64,000 bases of DNA from Donghicola sp041224595 (GCF_041224595.1 NZ_JBGFGN010000108.1:1-64000), one strand, 5' to 3'; counted from the first letter of the stretch, positions 1-9,024 are shown. Numbers and translations are program-made. Notes: generated by a model not told the origin, from the letters alone.

Positions 1-18
1 CATGTTGGTTTTGGTCAT
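1..18 (-). CDS. Start of a gene running off the left edge (unidentified)
   Basis: Six in-frame codons on the minus strand (MTKTNM) end at the window edge. The ATG is preceded by a Shine-Dalgarno-like ACGGAGA about 5-6 nt upstream, which is the only reason to call a gene here. It would be transcribed divergently from the flagellin gene. Too little is visible to name a product. Confidence 0.3.
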
Positions 19-295
19 CGGGGTCTCCGTGTGGTTCGTGGTTGAAGCGGTCAAACTCCACCTCGACCATACACCTCGATGGCCACCCGGGATTACACCG
101 TTGGCGGTGCGGAAATTACACCACGTGCTCGGACACTAACATGCAGAATGCATCATTTGTGCAAGTCCGTTCGGGCAGAAGTGTTCGCTCAAAGAGAGAC
201 ACTCTTTTTCCAAAAGCCCTAAACAAAAACTTAAATGCGCCCGTTCACTACGATAGCGACCCATTTACACAGTCGCAGGGTAGAGGACGACGAAG

Positions 296-1789
296 ATGAT
301 CAAATCTGGCGCGACATCGAATGTGAACATCGCACTGCAAGCGATTTCGGCGGCGGATCAGGAGCGCCAGAAATCGATGCAAGCGTTGCAATCTGGGAAC
401 CGGATCAACAAGGCCGGTGATGATGTGGCAGGTGTGTCTGGCGCAGCCAAGCTGCGCGGAGAGATCACCGCTGTCGGACAAGGCATCCGGAATATCGGAG
501 ATTTTGGTGGTTTCCTGAAGACGGCAGAGTCCATTCACACCGGTGCCATTGACGTCCTGCAGAACATCCGTGTTCTCGCCTTGCAATCGGCAAGCGCGGC
601 GAATTCGACCAACGAGCGCCTTTCGTTGAATGACTCTGCGCAGAACTATCTAACTCAGTTCAGACAAGAGACGTCTGGCGGGACACTGGCGGCGCGCTTC
701 TTGGTGGATGGGTCATTTAGTGACAAGCAGTTGACGCTTGGGGCAGGGGACGACTCTGCATTGAAGATTAGCATTCGCTCGATCCAACTCCCCGATATTG
801 GGGAGTTCCGTGTCGGGACCGAGGCTTCTTTGACACTGACGACTGGCGCGGGCGAGGTTGCAGGGTCGATCCAGAGCGGCGCGAATTTTGTCGTGAACAG
901 TGCGGGCACCAGTGCATCAGTTGCGCTGGATCAGGGCATGTCGGCGCGGGATCTGCGCGACAAGTTGCAGACGTCAGGGCGGGACTCTTTGGAGGCCGCA
1001 GGTGTCACCTTGGAGGCCAAGACAGAGGTGAAGCTGTCGGCTCTGGCTGGCGGGACACTCTCGTTTTCTGTGAACGGCCAAGCGCTGACCAGCGTCATTG
1101 GCGCGGATGGCGATCTGTCGGGGCTTGGCTCGCAGCTGAATGCAAAATCGAACCAGACGGGAATTACGGCGCGGTTGGATGCATCCAAGACCGCTTTGAC
1201 GCTCACGGATGCGCGCGGCGACAATATTCGATTGGCTGACTTTCAAAGCTCGGACGGCGCACGGCTGATGTTGACGGCACTCGAGGATGGGGTCGCTGCG
1301 GGGGCGACTTCGGGCGTACATCTGGGTGTTCTGGAAAGCGGCGGTAATCTTGGTGCAACGATTACTGGTCAGGTGACACTGAGCGGAAACGAGAGCATCT
1401 CGATCCAGCAAGACGCTAATACAGGTGCAGGACAGGGGTTTGTGGAAAGCGCGCTCAAGAACAGTAGCTTCAGCAGCCTAGGGGATATTGACCTGACCAA
1501 TGTCGATGGCGCGCTGCGCGCAGTGTCTATTCTGGATCATTCGATTGCACGGGTTGAGAAAGGCCGCGGCAAACTGGGTGCGACGCAGAACACCCTAGAC
1601 GCTCTGTCTCGCGGTCTTGGGCGATTGCAGAATAACCTTGAAGGCAGCCATGCCTATATCATGGGGGCCGATATGGCTCAGGAAGTAAGCCGCTTTGCCC
1701 AAAGCCGGATCATCCTGAACGCGGCGCAAGCGATGCTGGGACAGGGGATGAAAGCCCAGTCCCAGTTCTTGGGGCTTTTACGCGCCTAG
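296..1789 (+). CDS. Divergent flagellin / flagellin-like protein
   Basis: Structural subunit of the flagellar filament or of a hook-filament junction. The 497-residue protein has the flagellin layout. Residues 1-140 form a helical N-terminal D0/D1 segment with a SGNRINKAGDDVAGVS element, the counterpart of the conserved flagellin N-terminal signature. A beta-rich variable core follows at about 150-400, and a helical C-terminal D1/D0 segment at about 415-497 (ARVEKGRGKLGATQNTLDAL onward). It has no cleavable signal peptide, as expected for type III export. GAGGA lies 5-7 nt before the ATG. The termini differ clearly from the usual roseobacter FliC, so a second, specialised flagellin is possible. 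No flaF or flbT is next to it. It converges with the carbonic anhydrase gene with a 2-nt gap. Confidence 0.8.
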   Translation: MIKSGATSNVNIALQAISAADQERQKSMQALQSGNRINKAGDDVAGVSGAAKLRGEITAVGQGIRNIGDFGGFLKTAESIHTGAIDVLQNIRVLALQSASAANSTNERLSLNDSAQNYLTQFRQETSGGTLAARFLVDGSFSDKQLTLGAGDDSALKISIRSIQLPDIGEFRVGTEASLTLTTGAGEVAGSIQSGANFVVNSAGTSASVALDQGMSARDLRDKLQTSGRDSLEAAGVTLEAKTEVKLSALAGGTLSFSVNGQALTSVIGADGDLSGLGSQLNAKSNQTGITARLDASKTALTLTDARGDNIRLADFQSSDGARLMLTALEDGVAAGATSGVHLGVLESGGNLGATITGQVTLSGNESISIQQDANTGAGQGFVESALKNSSFSSLGDIDLTNVDGALRAVSILDHSIARVEKGRGKLGATQNTLDALSRGLGRLQNNLEGSHAYIMGADMAQEVSRFAQSRIILNAAQAMLGQGMKAQSQFLGLLRA

Positions 1790-1791
1790 TC

Positions 1792-2574
1792 TTAGTTGAT
1801 CGGCGCGAGCAATTCGGGGTTTGTCACGATCTGACGAACCCCATGAGAGTGGTGTTCGTTGAACCTGTTCTCTTCGGCCCAAGCATGAAGCGACCGGATA
1901 TCCACCTTGGCGCAGGCCGGGCGGACCGACCAAGTGACCTGAAGCGGAGAGCATTGCTGCTCGGTATATTTCGGGCCGGTGGTCGATCCAGCGAAAACCA
2001 CTGGTGTGCCCGTGTCGGTCGGCAGAGCGTCGGGTTGATAAAAGCCGCCGACCTCTTTGCCGTGAAAGTCAAAGGTCCGGAAGTCCAGCGCATAGGGGTC
2101 GTTCACGACCAGAAAGACTTGGCTTTCGACACGGAGCTGCGGGTTCGCGCAGCTTTCACTCATGCAGGCACCAAGCCCTTCGCCGGGCTCCACATCGCAA
2201 GAGGAGTAGACCCAGTGCACCTCGATCGTGTCGCCGGGTGCCACGCCGCCCAATGGGCCGTGGCCGTCAAAGGGATCTTCGAGTGCGGCGGCAGTCAGCT
2301 CTGGCGTCTCGTTGCATTGCCAGCCACCGTTTTCGCCTGATCCGGCAGAAACCGAAAAATCCGGGCCCTTGTGTTCGGCATTGGTATGAGTGTGAATGTT
2401 GCACAGGTTCATCTGGCTCGCGTCTGGCGCCAGAGTGAACAGCTGAGTGTTGGCGCCATCCTTGAGTGAAATGTCGCGCGGTGTTTGCGGGCCGTAGCCG
2501 GAGCAAGCGCCGGCGGCGAAACTCGCAACCGGCATCAGAGCCACAAGAGCTGCGGCGAGTGATTTTCTGAGCAT
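1792..2574 (-). CDS. Secreted delta-class carbonic anhydrase
   Basis: Interconverts CO2 and bicarbonate, probably in the periplasm. The 260-residue protein starts with a signal peptide (residues 1 to about 21, MLRKSLAAALVALMPVASFA). Residues 61-70 read HTHTNAEHKG, the histidine-rich motif typical of the delta class first known from the diatom enzyme TWCA1. More histidines near the C-terminus (241, 242, 244) and several cysteines that could form disulfides are visible. The family is known from marine bacteria, including roseobacters. AAGGGGG sits 5 nt before the ATG. The gene is monocistronic and converges with the flagellin gene. Family assignment is by motif recall; metal ligands are inferred. 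Confidence 0.8.
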   Translation of the reverse strand: MLRKSLAAALVALMPVASFAAGACSGYGPQTPRDISLKDGANTQLFTLAPDASQMNLCNIHTHTNAEHKGPDFSVSAGSGENGGWQCNETPELTAAALEDPFDGHGPLGGVAPGDTIEVHWVYSSCDVEPGEGLGACMSESCANPQLRVESQVFLVVNDPYALDFRTFDFHGKEVGGFYQPDALPTDTGTPVVFAGSTTGPKYTEQQCSPLQVTWSVRPACAKVDIRSLHAWAEENRFNEHHSHGVRQIVTNPELLAPIN

Positions 2575-2686
2575 TTTTTCCCCCTTGCCAACCTTTGCGC
2601 CGCAAGTGTTGCGGCGTAGGCTGCAACTATTAGAGAGAAATGTGTGAATTGCGTTACTGATCTAAAGAAACAATCAGTTCCATTGT

Positions 2687-3871
2687 CTACTGCATTTCAG
2701 ACAGGGCCTTGGCGAGGCGCCGGACGCCTTCGGTCAGTTGCTCTGGTTCATTCAGCGTGAAATTCAGACGAATGCCCGACTGGTCCAGCCCCTCTGGGTC
2801 GAACACGCTGCTCGGAGAGATGCAGACGCCGTGCTCTAGGCCGACCTTCATCAATGCATCGGTGGCGATGGCAGGGTTTTTGACTCTGGCCCAGACAAAC
2901 ATACCGCCGCTGGGTTTTTCCCATGTCAGGAAATCGGACAAGTGTTCGTCCATAGCCGTGCAGAGGGCATCGCGCCGGCGTCGGTACAGCTCAAGATTAG
3001 CAGGCAGGATGCGGTCGGCCAGACCTTCGGAATAGGCGCGGGCAGCGATCATCTGGCACAACCCGCTGCTGAACATATCCGAGCCTTGTTTGGCGACTGT
3101 CAGGGCTGCGATCATTTCGGGGGCCGCGATAATCCAGCCGATACGCAGTCCGGGCGCCAACTCTTTGGAGACTGTGCCCAAATAGATGACCGGCCCGTCA
3201 TAGGATTTCCCAGTTGCCGACATCTCGAGCATCGTGGGCAGGGGATTTCCATCATAATAGAGCTTGCCGTAGGGGTCATCCTCGACCAGCCAAGCGCCAG
3301 TTTCTTGCGCGGCGGCGAGCAAGGCTTTGCGCTGCGCGACCGGAACCAGACGACCACTGGGGTTCGAGAAGTTTGGGACCGTATAGGCGAATTGGGCACC
3401 GGTCATCGCTGCGGTGATGTCGCAGGCTGGGTCTTCCAGATGCATCGGCGCGTAGACAGGCGTGCGCGGGCGCCATGCGTCCAATGCGCCTAGATATGCA
3501 GGGCTTTGGGCGGCGATTTTCTGGCCGGGCTCCAACAGAACCTTGCCGATCAGATCCAAGGCCTGCGCCCCGCCTGTGGTGATCATCACATTGTCTCGGG
3601 TCAGCGGCAGGGTCGGGGTGCTGTAGCGTTCGGCCAGCACATCGCGGAGTCGCGGCAGTCCCGGGACGGGGCTGTAGGTCAGAGTTTCGGCGGGGTAATC
3701 GCGGACCACTTCGCCGGCCAGCTCGGAAATTTCGGTCACAGGCCACGCATCGGGGGCGGGCAGGCCACCGGCCAGGTTGATCAGATCGGGGATTTGCCCC
3801 GCTGCCAGAAACACGGCGGTCACGTCGTTTGTGTCGTTAAGCCAGTTTGCCATGGGCGCGCGGGGTGCCAT
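2687..3871 (-). CDS. PLP-dependent aminotransferase, 2-aminoadipate/MocR-like (fold type I)
   Basis: Transfers amino groups using pyridoxal phosphate; substrate not known. The 394-residue product covers a whole class I/II aminotransferase domain. Visible landmarks are NPSG at about residues 170-173, DDPY at about 198-201 and the SKE motif whose Lys236 should form the Schiff base (TVSKELAPGLR). It lacks the GntR DNA-binding domain of MocR regulators and resembles LysN-type alpha-aminoadipate or multifunctional aminotransferases. An ATG at 3925 is also in frame, but the chosen ATG at 3871 has AAAGGA 7 nt upstream, and the extra 18 residues would run through the metG terminator. Confidence 0.88.
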   Translation of the reverse strand: MAPRAPMANWLNDTNDVTAVFLAAGQIPDLINLAGGLPAPDAWPVTEISELAGEVVRDYPAETLTYSPVPGLPRLRDVLAERYSTPTLPLTRDNVMITTGGAQALDLIGKVLLEPGQKIAAQSPAYLGALDAWRPRTPVYAPMHLEDPACDITAAMTGAQFAYTVPNFSNPSGRLVPVAQRKALLAAAQETGAWLVEDDPYGKLYYDGNPLPTMLEMSATGKSYDGPVIYLGTVSKELAPGLRIGWIIAAPEMIAALTVAKQGSDMFSSGLCQMIAARAYSEGLADRILPANLELYRRRRDALCTAMDEHLSDFLTWEKPSGGMFVWARVKNPAIATDALMKVGLEHGVCISPSSVFDPEGLDQSGIRLNFTLNEPEQLTEGVRRLAKALSEMQ

Positions 3872-3895
3872 CGGATCATCCTTTGTGGTGTGATT

Positions 3896-3926
3896 TGAAA
3901 AATGCCACCCGTTTCGGGGTGGCATT
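3896..3926 (-). terminator. Intrinsic terminator of metG
   Basis: A 10-bp stem (AATGCCACCC / GGGTGGCATT) with a 6-nt loop is followed on the minus strand by a T-run. It lies between the metG stop and the downstream aminotransferase start, so the two genes are separate units. Confidence 0.85.
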
Positions 3927-3949
3927 GCATGGTTTTCAGAGCGCTACCC

Positions 3950-5659
3950 TTAGTCGCGAGTGCCTGCGAAACGTTCCTGCCACTCTTCGCGCTGATCATC
4001 GCTGATCTTGCCGAACAGGTTGTCCGGCACGGCAAAGGCGTGACCGGCGGGCAGACGCTTGACCGCGTCAGCGGCGCTGCCGGGCCATTGGGCGTCGACC
4101 TTCATCGCCTCTAGCAGCTTGTCGGCGGCATCGGGGATAAAGGGCGCGGACAGCACAGCATAAAGCGGGATCAGGTTCAGGGCGAAACGCACCTGACCAG
4201 CAGCCTTTTCGGGGTCTTCCTTGAAGGTCGACCACGGCGCGGCTTCTTGCAGGTATTCGTTGCCCATGACCCAGATCGCGCGCAGGGCGCCAGCGGCCTT
4301 GCGGACTTCTTTGTCTTCCATGAACTGTTCGTAAGCGCGGATGTTCGCTTCGAGCTGATCAATAAAGGCCTGATCTACGGGCAGTTCGTCGCCACCTGCG
4401 GGAACCTCTTCGCCGAACTTCGAGCGGCAGAACTTGGTGACGCGGCTGACAAAGTTCCCCAGCACGTCCGCAAGGTCTTTGTTCACGGAGGCTTGGAAAT
4501 TGTCCCAAGTAAACTCGCTGTCCGAGGATTCTGGTGCGTGGCTCAGCAGCCACCAGCGCCAGTAGTCGGCGGGCAGAATGTCCAGCGCCTGATCCATGAA
4601 CACACCGCGCCCGCGCGAGGTGCTGAACTGGCCGCCGTCATAATTCAGGTAGTTGAACGACTTGATGTAGTCGACCAGCTTCCACGGCTCGCCCGAGCCC
4701 AGAATGGTCGCGGGGAAGGACAGGGTGTGGAACGGCACGTTATCCTTGCCCATGAACTGGGTATAGGTCACGTCGTCCGCGCCCTTGTCGGTGCGCCACC
4801 AGCGTTCCCAGTCGGTGCCTTTGCCCGCATCGACCCATTCCTGACCGCAGGCGATGTATTCGATCGGCGCGTCGAACCAGACGTAGAAGACTTTGCCCTC
4901 CATGCCGTCCCAGTCCTGATCGCCCTTCTTGACCGGAATACCCCAGTCCAGATCGCGGGTGATGCCGCGGTCCTGCAGGCCGTCACCGTCGTTCAGCCAT
5001 TTCTTGGCGATCGAGGTGGTCAGCACGGGCCAGCCCTCGCGGGTGTCGATCCACTGCTCCAGTTGGTCCTTCATCTGACTCTGGCACAGATACAGGTGTT
5101 TGGTCTCGCGCATCTCCAGTTCGGTCGAGCCCGAGATTGTCGAGTGCGGGTTGATCAGGTCCACGGGATCCAGCTGCTTGGTGCAGTTGTCGCACTGGTC
5201 GCCGCGCGCACTGTCGAAACCGCAGTTGGGGCAGGTGCCCTCAATATACCGGTCAGGCAGGAAGCGGCCATCGGCGTGGCTGTACATCTGCGTCTCGGAA
5301 ACTTCGCGGATCAGGCCAGCGTCGGCCAGACGGCCTGCGAAATGCTGGGTCAGCTTGTGGTTCGCGTCCGAGGATGAGCGGCCAAAGTGGTCGAACGACA
5401 GGCGGAAGCCCTCGGCGATCTTGGCCTGAACCTCGTGCATTTCGGCGCAATATTCGGCGACGGGTTTACCGGCCTTGGCGGCGGCCAGCTCGGCGGGGGT
5501 GCCGTGTTCGTCGGTGGCGCACAGGAACAGAACCTCGTTGCCGCGGCCGCGCTGGTAGCGGGCGAACAGGTCCGCCGGCAGCTGGCTGCCCACAAGGTTG
5601 CCAAGGTGTTTGATGCCGTTGATGTACGGAATGGCCGAAGTGATCAGGTGCCGTGCCAT
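3950..5659 (-). CDS. metG: Methionyl-tRNA synthetase
   Basis: Class I aminoacyl-tRNA synthetase that charges tRNA-Met. The 569-residue protein carries the HIGH-type motif as HLGN at residues 18-21, a CP1 zinc knuckle with cysteines 143, 146, 156 and 159, and a KMSKS-equivalent written FSTSR at 345-349. The C-terminal helical anticodon-binding domain occupies about residues 400-540. No appended EMAP/Trbp111 dimerisation domain is present. The ATG at 5659 begins MARHLITSAIPY, the usual family start. The gene ends at a strong intrinsic terminator. Confidence 0.97.
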   Translation of the reverse strand: MARHLITSAIPYINGIKHLGNLVGSQLPADLFARYQRGRGNEVLFLCATDEHGTPAELAAAKAGKPVAEYCAEMHEVQAKIAEGFRLSFDHFGRSSSDANHKLTQHFAGRLADAGLIREVSETQMYSHADGRFLPDRYIEGTCPNCGFDSARGDQCDNCTKQLDPVDLINPHSTISGSTELEMRETKHLYLCQSQMKDQLEQWIDTREGWPVLTTSIAKKWLNDGDGLQDRGITRDLDWGIPVKKGDQDWDGMEGKVFYVWFDAPIEYIACGQEWVDAGKGTDWERWWRTDKGADDVTYTQFMGKDNVPFHTLSFPATILGSGEPWKLVDYIKSFNYLNYDGGQFSTSRGRGVFMDQALDILPADYWRWWLLSHAPESSDSEFTWDNFQASVNKDLADVLGNFVSRVTKFCRSKFGEEVPAGGDELPVDQAFIDQLEANIRAYEQFMEDKEVRKAAGALRAIWVMGNEYLQEAAPWSTFKEDPEKAAGQVRFALNLIPLYAVLSAPFIPDAADKLLEAMKVDAQWPGSAADAVKRLPAGHAFAVPDNLFGKISDDQREEWQERFAGTRD

Positions 5660-5744
5660 GAGGTGCCCCCAGAATTCTGTTGTCGGGCCTCCCTTAGCGC
5701 ATGAGGCTGCGGTGTTCCAGCAGAACTGGCGCTTGTTTGCTGGG

Positions 5745-6359
5745 CTAGTCGGGTCCCGCGGCGGGCGTCAGGGTCAGTGCCCCGCTGTGGTCCCGCGCCA
5801 TGGTCCAACTGGCGGGGGCGGCCATGCGGGCACGCACGCGGTCCAGCCGCCACGCCGGATGACCCGAGGGCAGAGGGGTCACCATCCAGCGCGTCTCGAC
5901 CCCCGGTGCGCCGCCCCGTTCAGGGGTCAGCAGGATGCCAATGGGGGCTTCGGCGCCTTTCTGCGCGCCGCGTTCGGCGGCCAGATGCAGACGGCGGATC
6001 GGAGTCAGTTCGGGGATTTCGCTGACCTCGCTGATGACCGCCGAAACCGCGCCACTGTCGAGCGCCTCTTCCATGGCCCACAGGATGTCGCGGGTTTGGC
6101 CAGCCTTGACCGTCAGGATGCGGGTCGGGTCGCACCATGGTCCTAGGCCGGGGGCGAAGAGCGTTTCGGTGCTCCATGCAGGTTTGATCCACATCACCGG
6201 TCCGCTGGTCCGTCCCGCCCATTCCAGAGCGAACACCCAGCGCGCCGCACCGCAGATTTCATGCACGCGCGCCCGCGCCACCCGCAGCCCGCCTGCGAGG
6301 GTCAGCTCCGGTCCGTCCCGATGGGGCCGCCGGTCCAAGAGATGGGCCTGATTCACCAT
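5745..6359 (-). CDS. ImuA-like SOS-response protein (orphan, no ImuB next to it)
   Basis: The 204-residue protein resembles ImuA, a RecA-fold accessory factor for translesion mutagenesis with ImuB and DnaE2. The best match is the central stretch ILWAMEEALDSGAVSAVISE and the following PELTPIRRLHLAAERG. No Walker A motif is visible, as usual for ImuA. A perfect alphaproteobacterial LexA box (GTTC-N7-GTTC at 6373-6387) lies 14 nt upstream of the ATG, which supports an SOS role. imuB and dnaE2, normally next in the operon, are absent; metG follows after 85 bp. Family assignment is by remembered pattern and moderately sure; SOS control is well supported. Confidence 0.65.
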   Translation of the reverse strand: MVNQAHLLDRRPHRDGPELTLAGGLRVARARVHEICGAARWVFALEWAGRTSGPVMWIKPAWSTETLFAPGLGPWCDPTRILTVKAGQTRDILWAMEEALDSGAVSAVISEVSEIPELTPIRRLHLAAERGAQKGAEAPIGILLTPERGGAPGVETRWMVTPLPSGHPAWRLDRVRARMAAPASWTMARDHSGALTLTPAAGPD

Positions 6360-6372
6360 GTTCCCATTTTAT

Positions 6373-6387
6373 GTTCCTATTTTGTTC
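6373..6387. promoter_or_regulatory. SOS (LexA) box upstream of the ImuA-like gene
   Basis: GTTCCTATTTTGTTC matches the alphaproteobacterial LexA operator GTTC-N7-GTTC exactly. It lies 14 nt upstream of the minus-strand start at 6359 and about 90 bp upstream of the divergent DsrE-like gene. Confidence 0.8.
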
Positions 6388-6479
6388 CGTAAAGGCATTC
6401 TATCGTTTGGGCAGTTTGTGATGTGCTGGAACGCGGCTAGGCTGCTGACAGAAGAGACATGATAAAGGGAGGAGATATC

Positions 6480-6905
6480 ATGACCCGACTACTATGCGCC
6501 TTGGCGATCACCTGCATGGCCCTCTGGGGCCAGCTGGCCGAAGCCGGAGAGAAGATGAAAGTCGTCTACCACGTCGCTGACGCGGAGAAGGTCGGCTTTG
6601 CCCTTGGCAATATGGCCAACCACATCAAGGGCGCAGGCGGCCCAGAGAATGTGGAAATCGTGTTGGTCGTCCACGGCCCCGCGCTCAAGGCGTTTCACGA
6701 TGGTGTCGATGCTAATCCCAAGGTGCTGGAGCGTTTGACCGCCCTTCAGGGCAATGGCGTCACGTTCGAGGCCTGCGGCAACACCATGAACGCGCAATCG
6801 GTGTCCTTGGATGACCTGATGCCCAACTTCACCCGACGCGACGAGGGCGGGGTGGTGCGCATCGCGGATTTGCAGTCCCAAGGCTACATCTACATCCGCC
6901 CGTAA
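6480..6905 (+). CDS. Exported DsrE/DsrF-like protein
   Basis: The 141-residue product has a signal peptide (residues 1 to about 22, ending QLAEAG) followed by a single DsrE/F-type alpha/beta domain. The domain holds a conserved cysteine, Cys99, in FEACGNTM, the position used for sulfur relay in TusD/DsrE relatives. Periplasmic DsrE-like proteins are widespread in proteobacteria, but their substrates are mostly unknown. The start at 6480 was chosen over 6459 because AAAGGGAGGAGA directly precedes it and the signal peptide begins there. It is divergent from the ImuA-like gene; the next gene starts 103 bp downstream. Confidence 0.8.
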   Translation: MTRLLCALAITCMALWGQLAEAGEKMKVVYHVADAEKVGFALGNMANHIKGAGGPENVEIVLVVHGPALKAFHDGVDANPKVLERLTALQGNGVTFEACGNTMNAQSVSLDDLMPNFTRRDEGGVVRIADLQSQGYIYIRP

Positions 6906-7008
6906 CATTGCATTCCCATGATACGGGAAATGCAGGCGCTCCCCTTGAGTTTCCCACGTGGGGGCGCAACTTTGACCACAAGTTATTGCAATGACAAAGG
7001 ACGACCTG

Positions 7009-8049
7009 ATGAAGACCAGACCGCTCGGACGCACCGGCCTAGACGTGACCGTTTTCTGCCTCGGTTCGATGACATGGGGCACGCAAAACACCGAAGAAGA
7101 AGGCCATGGCCAAATCGAGCGCGCCATCGAGGCGGGGATCAACTTTATCGATACCGCCGAGATGTATCCGGTGAACCCCATCCGCGCCGAGACCGTCGGC
7201 CTGACTGAACAGATCATTGGCAACTGGTTCGAAAAGTCCGGCCGCCGCGACGAGTTGATCTTGGCCACCAAGCACAGCGGCGCCGGCTCTTTCGCCCGTG
7301 ATGGCGCTCCGATCACTGCAAAGTCCATCCCAGAGGCCATCGAGGGATCGCTCAAACGTCTGAAGACTGACGTTATCGACCTCTACCAATTCCACTGGCC
7401 GAACCGCGGCAGCTATCACTTCCGCAAGATGTGGAACTACGACCCATCTAGTCAGAATGCGGCCTATACCCAGCAGCACATGGAAGACTGCCTTGGCACG
7501 CTGCAAAAGATGGTCGATCAAGGCAAGATCAAGCATTTCGGCCTATCGAACGAAACCGCGTGGGGCACCACCAAATGGGTCCAGCATGCCGAAGCGGGCA
7601 AAGGCCCCCGGGTGGCTTCGATCCAGAACGAATATTCGCTGCTGGCGCGTTACTATGACACCGATCTGGCCGAAGCCTGCGTGAACGAGGATGTGGGCCT
7701 GTTGTCCTACACCACTTTGGCGGCGGGTCTGCTCACGGGCAAATACCAAAAGGGCCAAATCCCCGAGGGCTCGCGCATGGCGATCAACGGTGATCTGGGC
7801 GGCCGCAAGACCGAGCGCGTCTTTGATGCCGTGGATGCCTATCAGACGCTGGCGGACAAATACGGTCTGAGCCTGACGCAAATGTCGCTGGCATGGGCGC
7901 GGGACCGTCCGGGCATGTGCTCTGTCATCATCGGGGCGACCACGATGGACCAGCTCGAAGAGGTTCTGTGCGCCCACGATCTGGAGCTGCCTGCAGAGCT
8001 GCTGACCGAGATTGACGAGGTGCACAAACAGCACCCGCTGCCATTCTAA
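7009..8049 (+). CDS. Aldo/keto reductase, Tas-like
   Basis: NAD(P)H-dependent oxidoreductase with a TIM-barrel fold; substrate unknown. The 346-residue protein shows the AKR active-site order. DTAEMYP holds the Asp and the catalytic Tyr, LATKHS the Lys, and QFHWPNRG the His. The length and the insertion after QFHWPNRG match the Tas subgroup. AAAGGA lies 8 nt before the ATG at 7009, so the in-frame ATG at 6991 (6 codons earlier) is less likely. It is followed by an intrinsic terminator at 8057. Confidence 0.9.
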   Translation: MKTRPLGRTGLDVTVFCLGSMTWGTQNTEEEGHGQIERAIEAGINFIDTAEMYPVNPIRAETVGLTEQIIGNWFEKSGRRDELILATKHSGAGSFARDGAPITAKSIPEAIEGSLKRLKTDVIDLYQFHWPNRGSYHFRKMWNYDPSSQNAAYTQQHMEDCLGTLQKMVDQGKIKHFGLSNETAWGTTKWVQHAEAGKGPRVASIQNEYSLLARYYDTDLAEACVNEDVGLLSYTTLAAGLLTGKYQKGQIPEGSRMAINGDLGGRKTERVFDAVDAYQTLADKYGLSLTQMSLAWARDRPGMCSVIIGATTMDQLEEVLCAHDLELPAELLTEIDEVHKQHPLPF

Positions 8050-8056
8050 ACCATCA

Positions 8057-8078
8057 CGGGGCCTTCGGGCCCCGTTTT
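8057..8078 (+). terminator. Intrinsic terminator after the aldo/keto reductase gene
   Basis: CGGGGCC-TTCG-GGCCCCG followed by TTTT: a 7-bp GC stem with a UUCG tetraloop, directly behind the stop codon. Confidence 0.85.
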
Positions 8079-8136
8079 CATTGGGGCGGCGCGTGAATTT
8101 TCTGGCGGGGCGGGCCGCAGGGTGCAATATCGCCCT

Positions 8137-9024
8137 ATGGATGCATGGATACTGATCACCTTTGCCGCCGCGACGTTTCAGACCCTGCGGTTTGTGCTGC
8201 AAAAACGCCTGAGCGCCAAAGAGTTGAGCGCGGCGGGGGCGACGTTTTCCCGCTTCATCTATTCTTTCCCCTTCGCCTTTGCGATCACACTGGCCTACCA
8301 GCAGTTGCGCGGGTTCGAGTGGCCCCAACTGACCCCAATGTTCTGGCTGCACGGCGCGGTTGGCGGCGTGGCGCAAATCCTTGCCACGCTGTGTGTGGTG
8401 ATGCTTCTGGGGCGGCGCAATTTTGCGGTCGGGATCACCTTTAAAAAGACCGAGGTCATTCTGGCGGTCATCGTCGGATTGATTGTGTTGGGGGACGTGA
8501 TCACTTTGCCCGCGCTTGGGGCGGTGCTGATCGGAATGGTCGGCGTGCTGCTTTTGTCAAAACAGGCCAAGGGCGCGGCATGGGACAATGCAGCGGTCGC
8601 GCTGGGGCTGGGATCGGGTCTGCTTTTTGCGATCTCGGGCGTGACCTATCGCGGGGCGACCCTCGCGGTTCTGAGCGACGATCCCTTCTTGCGGTCCTCT
8701 GTGGCACTGGCGATGGTGACTCTGTTCCAGACCGTCGTGATGGCGGCATGGTTGCAGATCAAAGACCCCGGACAGATCACCAAAGTGGTCAAGGCGTGGA
8801 ACCGTGCGGGTCTGATCGGGATCATGAGCCTGTTTGGTTCTCTGAGTTGGTTCACCGCGTTTACCTTGCAGCCCGCAGGTCTGGTCAAAGCGGTCGGTCA
8901 GATCGAACTGATCCTGAGCATCATGGCGGGGCATCTGATCTTTGGCGAACGTCTCTCGCGGCGCGAACTTGTGGGTATCGCGACCATCGGTCTGAGCGTC
9001 GTCGTGCTGGTATTGGTTAGCTAA
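8137..9024 (+). CDS. EamA/DMT-family membrane transporter
   Basis: Inner-membrane permease of the drug/metabolite transporter superfamily; substrate not predictable. The 295-residue protein is almost entirely hydrophobic, with about ten membrane segments arranged as two EamA halves (roughly residues 5-140 and 150-293). The second half ends in the typical glycine-rich helix (GIATIGLSVVVLVLVS). The ATG at 8137 begins MDAWILITFAAATF; a GTG five codons earlier is possible. The last 8 bp overlap the convergent NUDIX gene. Confidence 0.87.
   Translation: MDAWILITFAAATFQTLRFVLQKRLSAKELSAAGATFSRFIYSFPFAFAITLAYQQLRGFEWPQLTPMFWLHGAVGGVAQILATLCVVMLLGRRNFAVGITFKKTEVILAVIVGLIVLGDVITLPALGAVLIGMVGVLLLSKQAKGAAWDNAAVALGLGSGLLFAISGVTYRGATLAVLSDDPFLRSSVALAMVTLFQTVVMAAWLQIKDPGQITKVVKAWNRAGLIGIMSLFGSLSWFTAFTLQPAGLVKAVGQIELILSIMAGHLIFGERLSRRELVGIATIGLSVVVLVLVS

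Noticed and set aside
231..260. Sigma-28-like promoter upstream of the flagellin (TAAA ... ACGATAG)
   Set aside because: The spacing is about 2 nt too short and the -10 matches only partly; not strong enough to call.
6906..6930. Hairpin GCATTCCC / GGGAAATGC after the DsrE-like gene
   Set aside because: Imperfect stem and no T-run; too weak to call a terminator.
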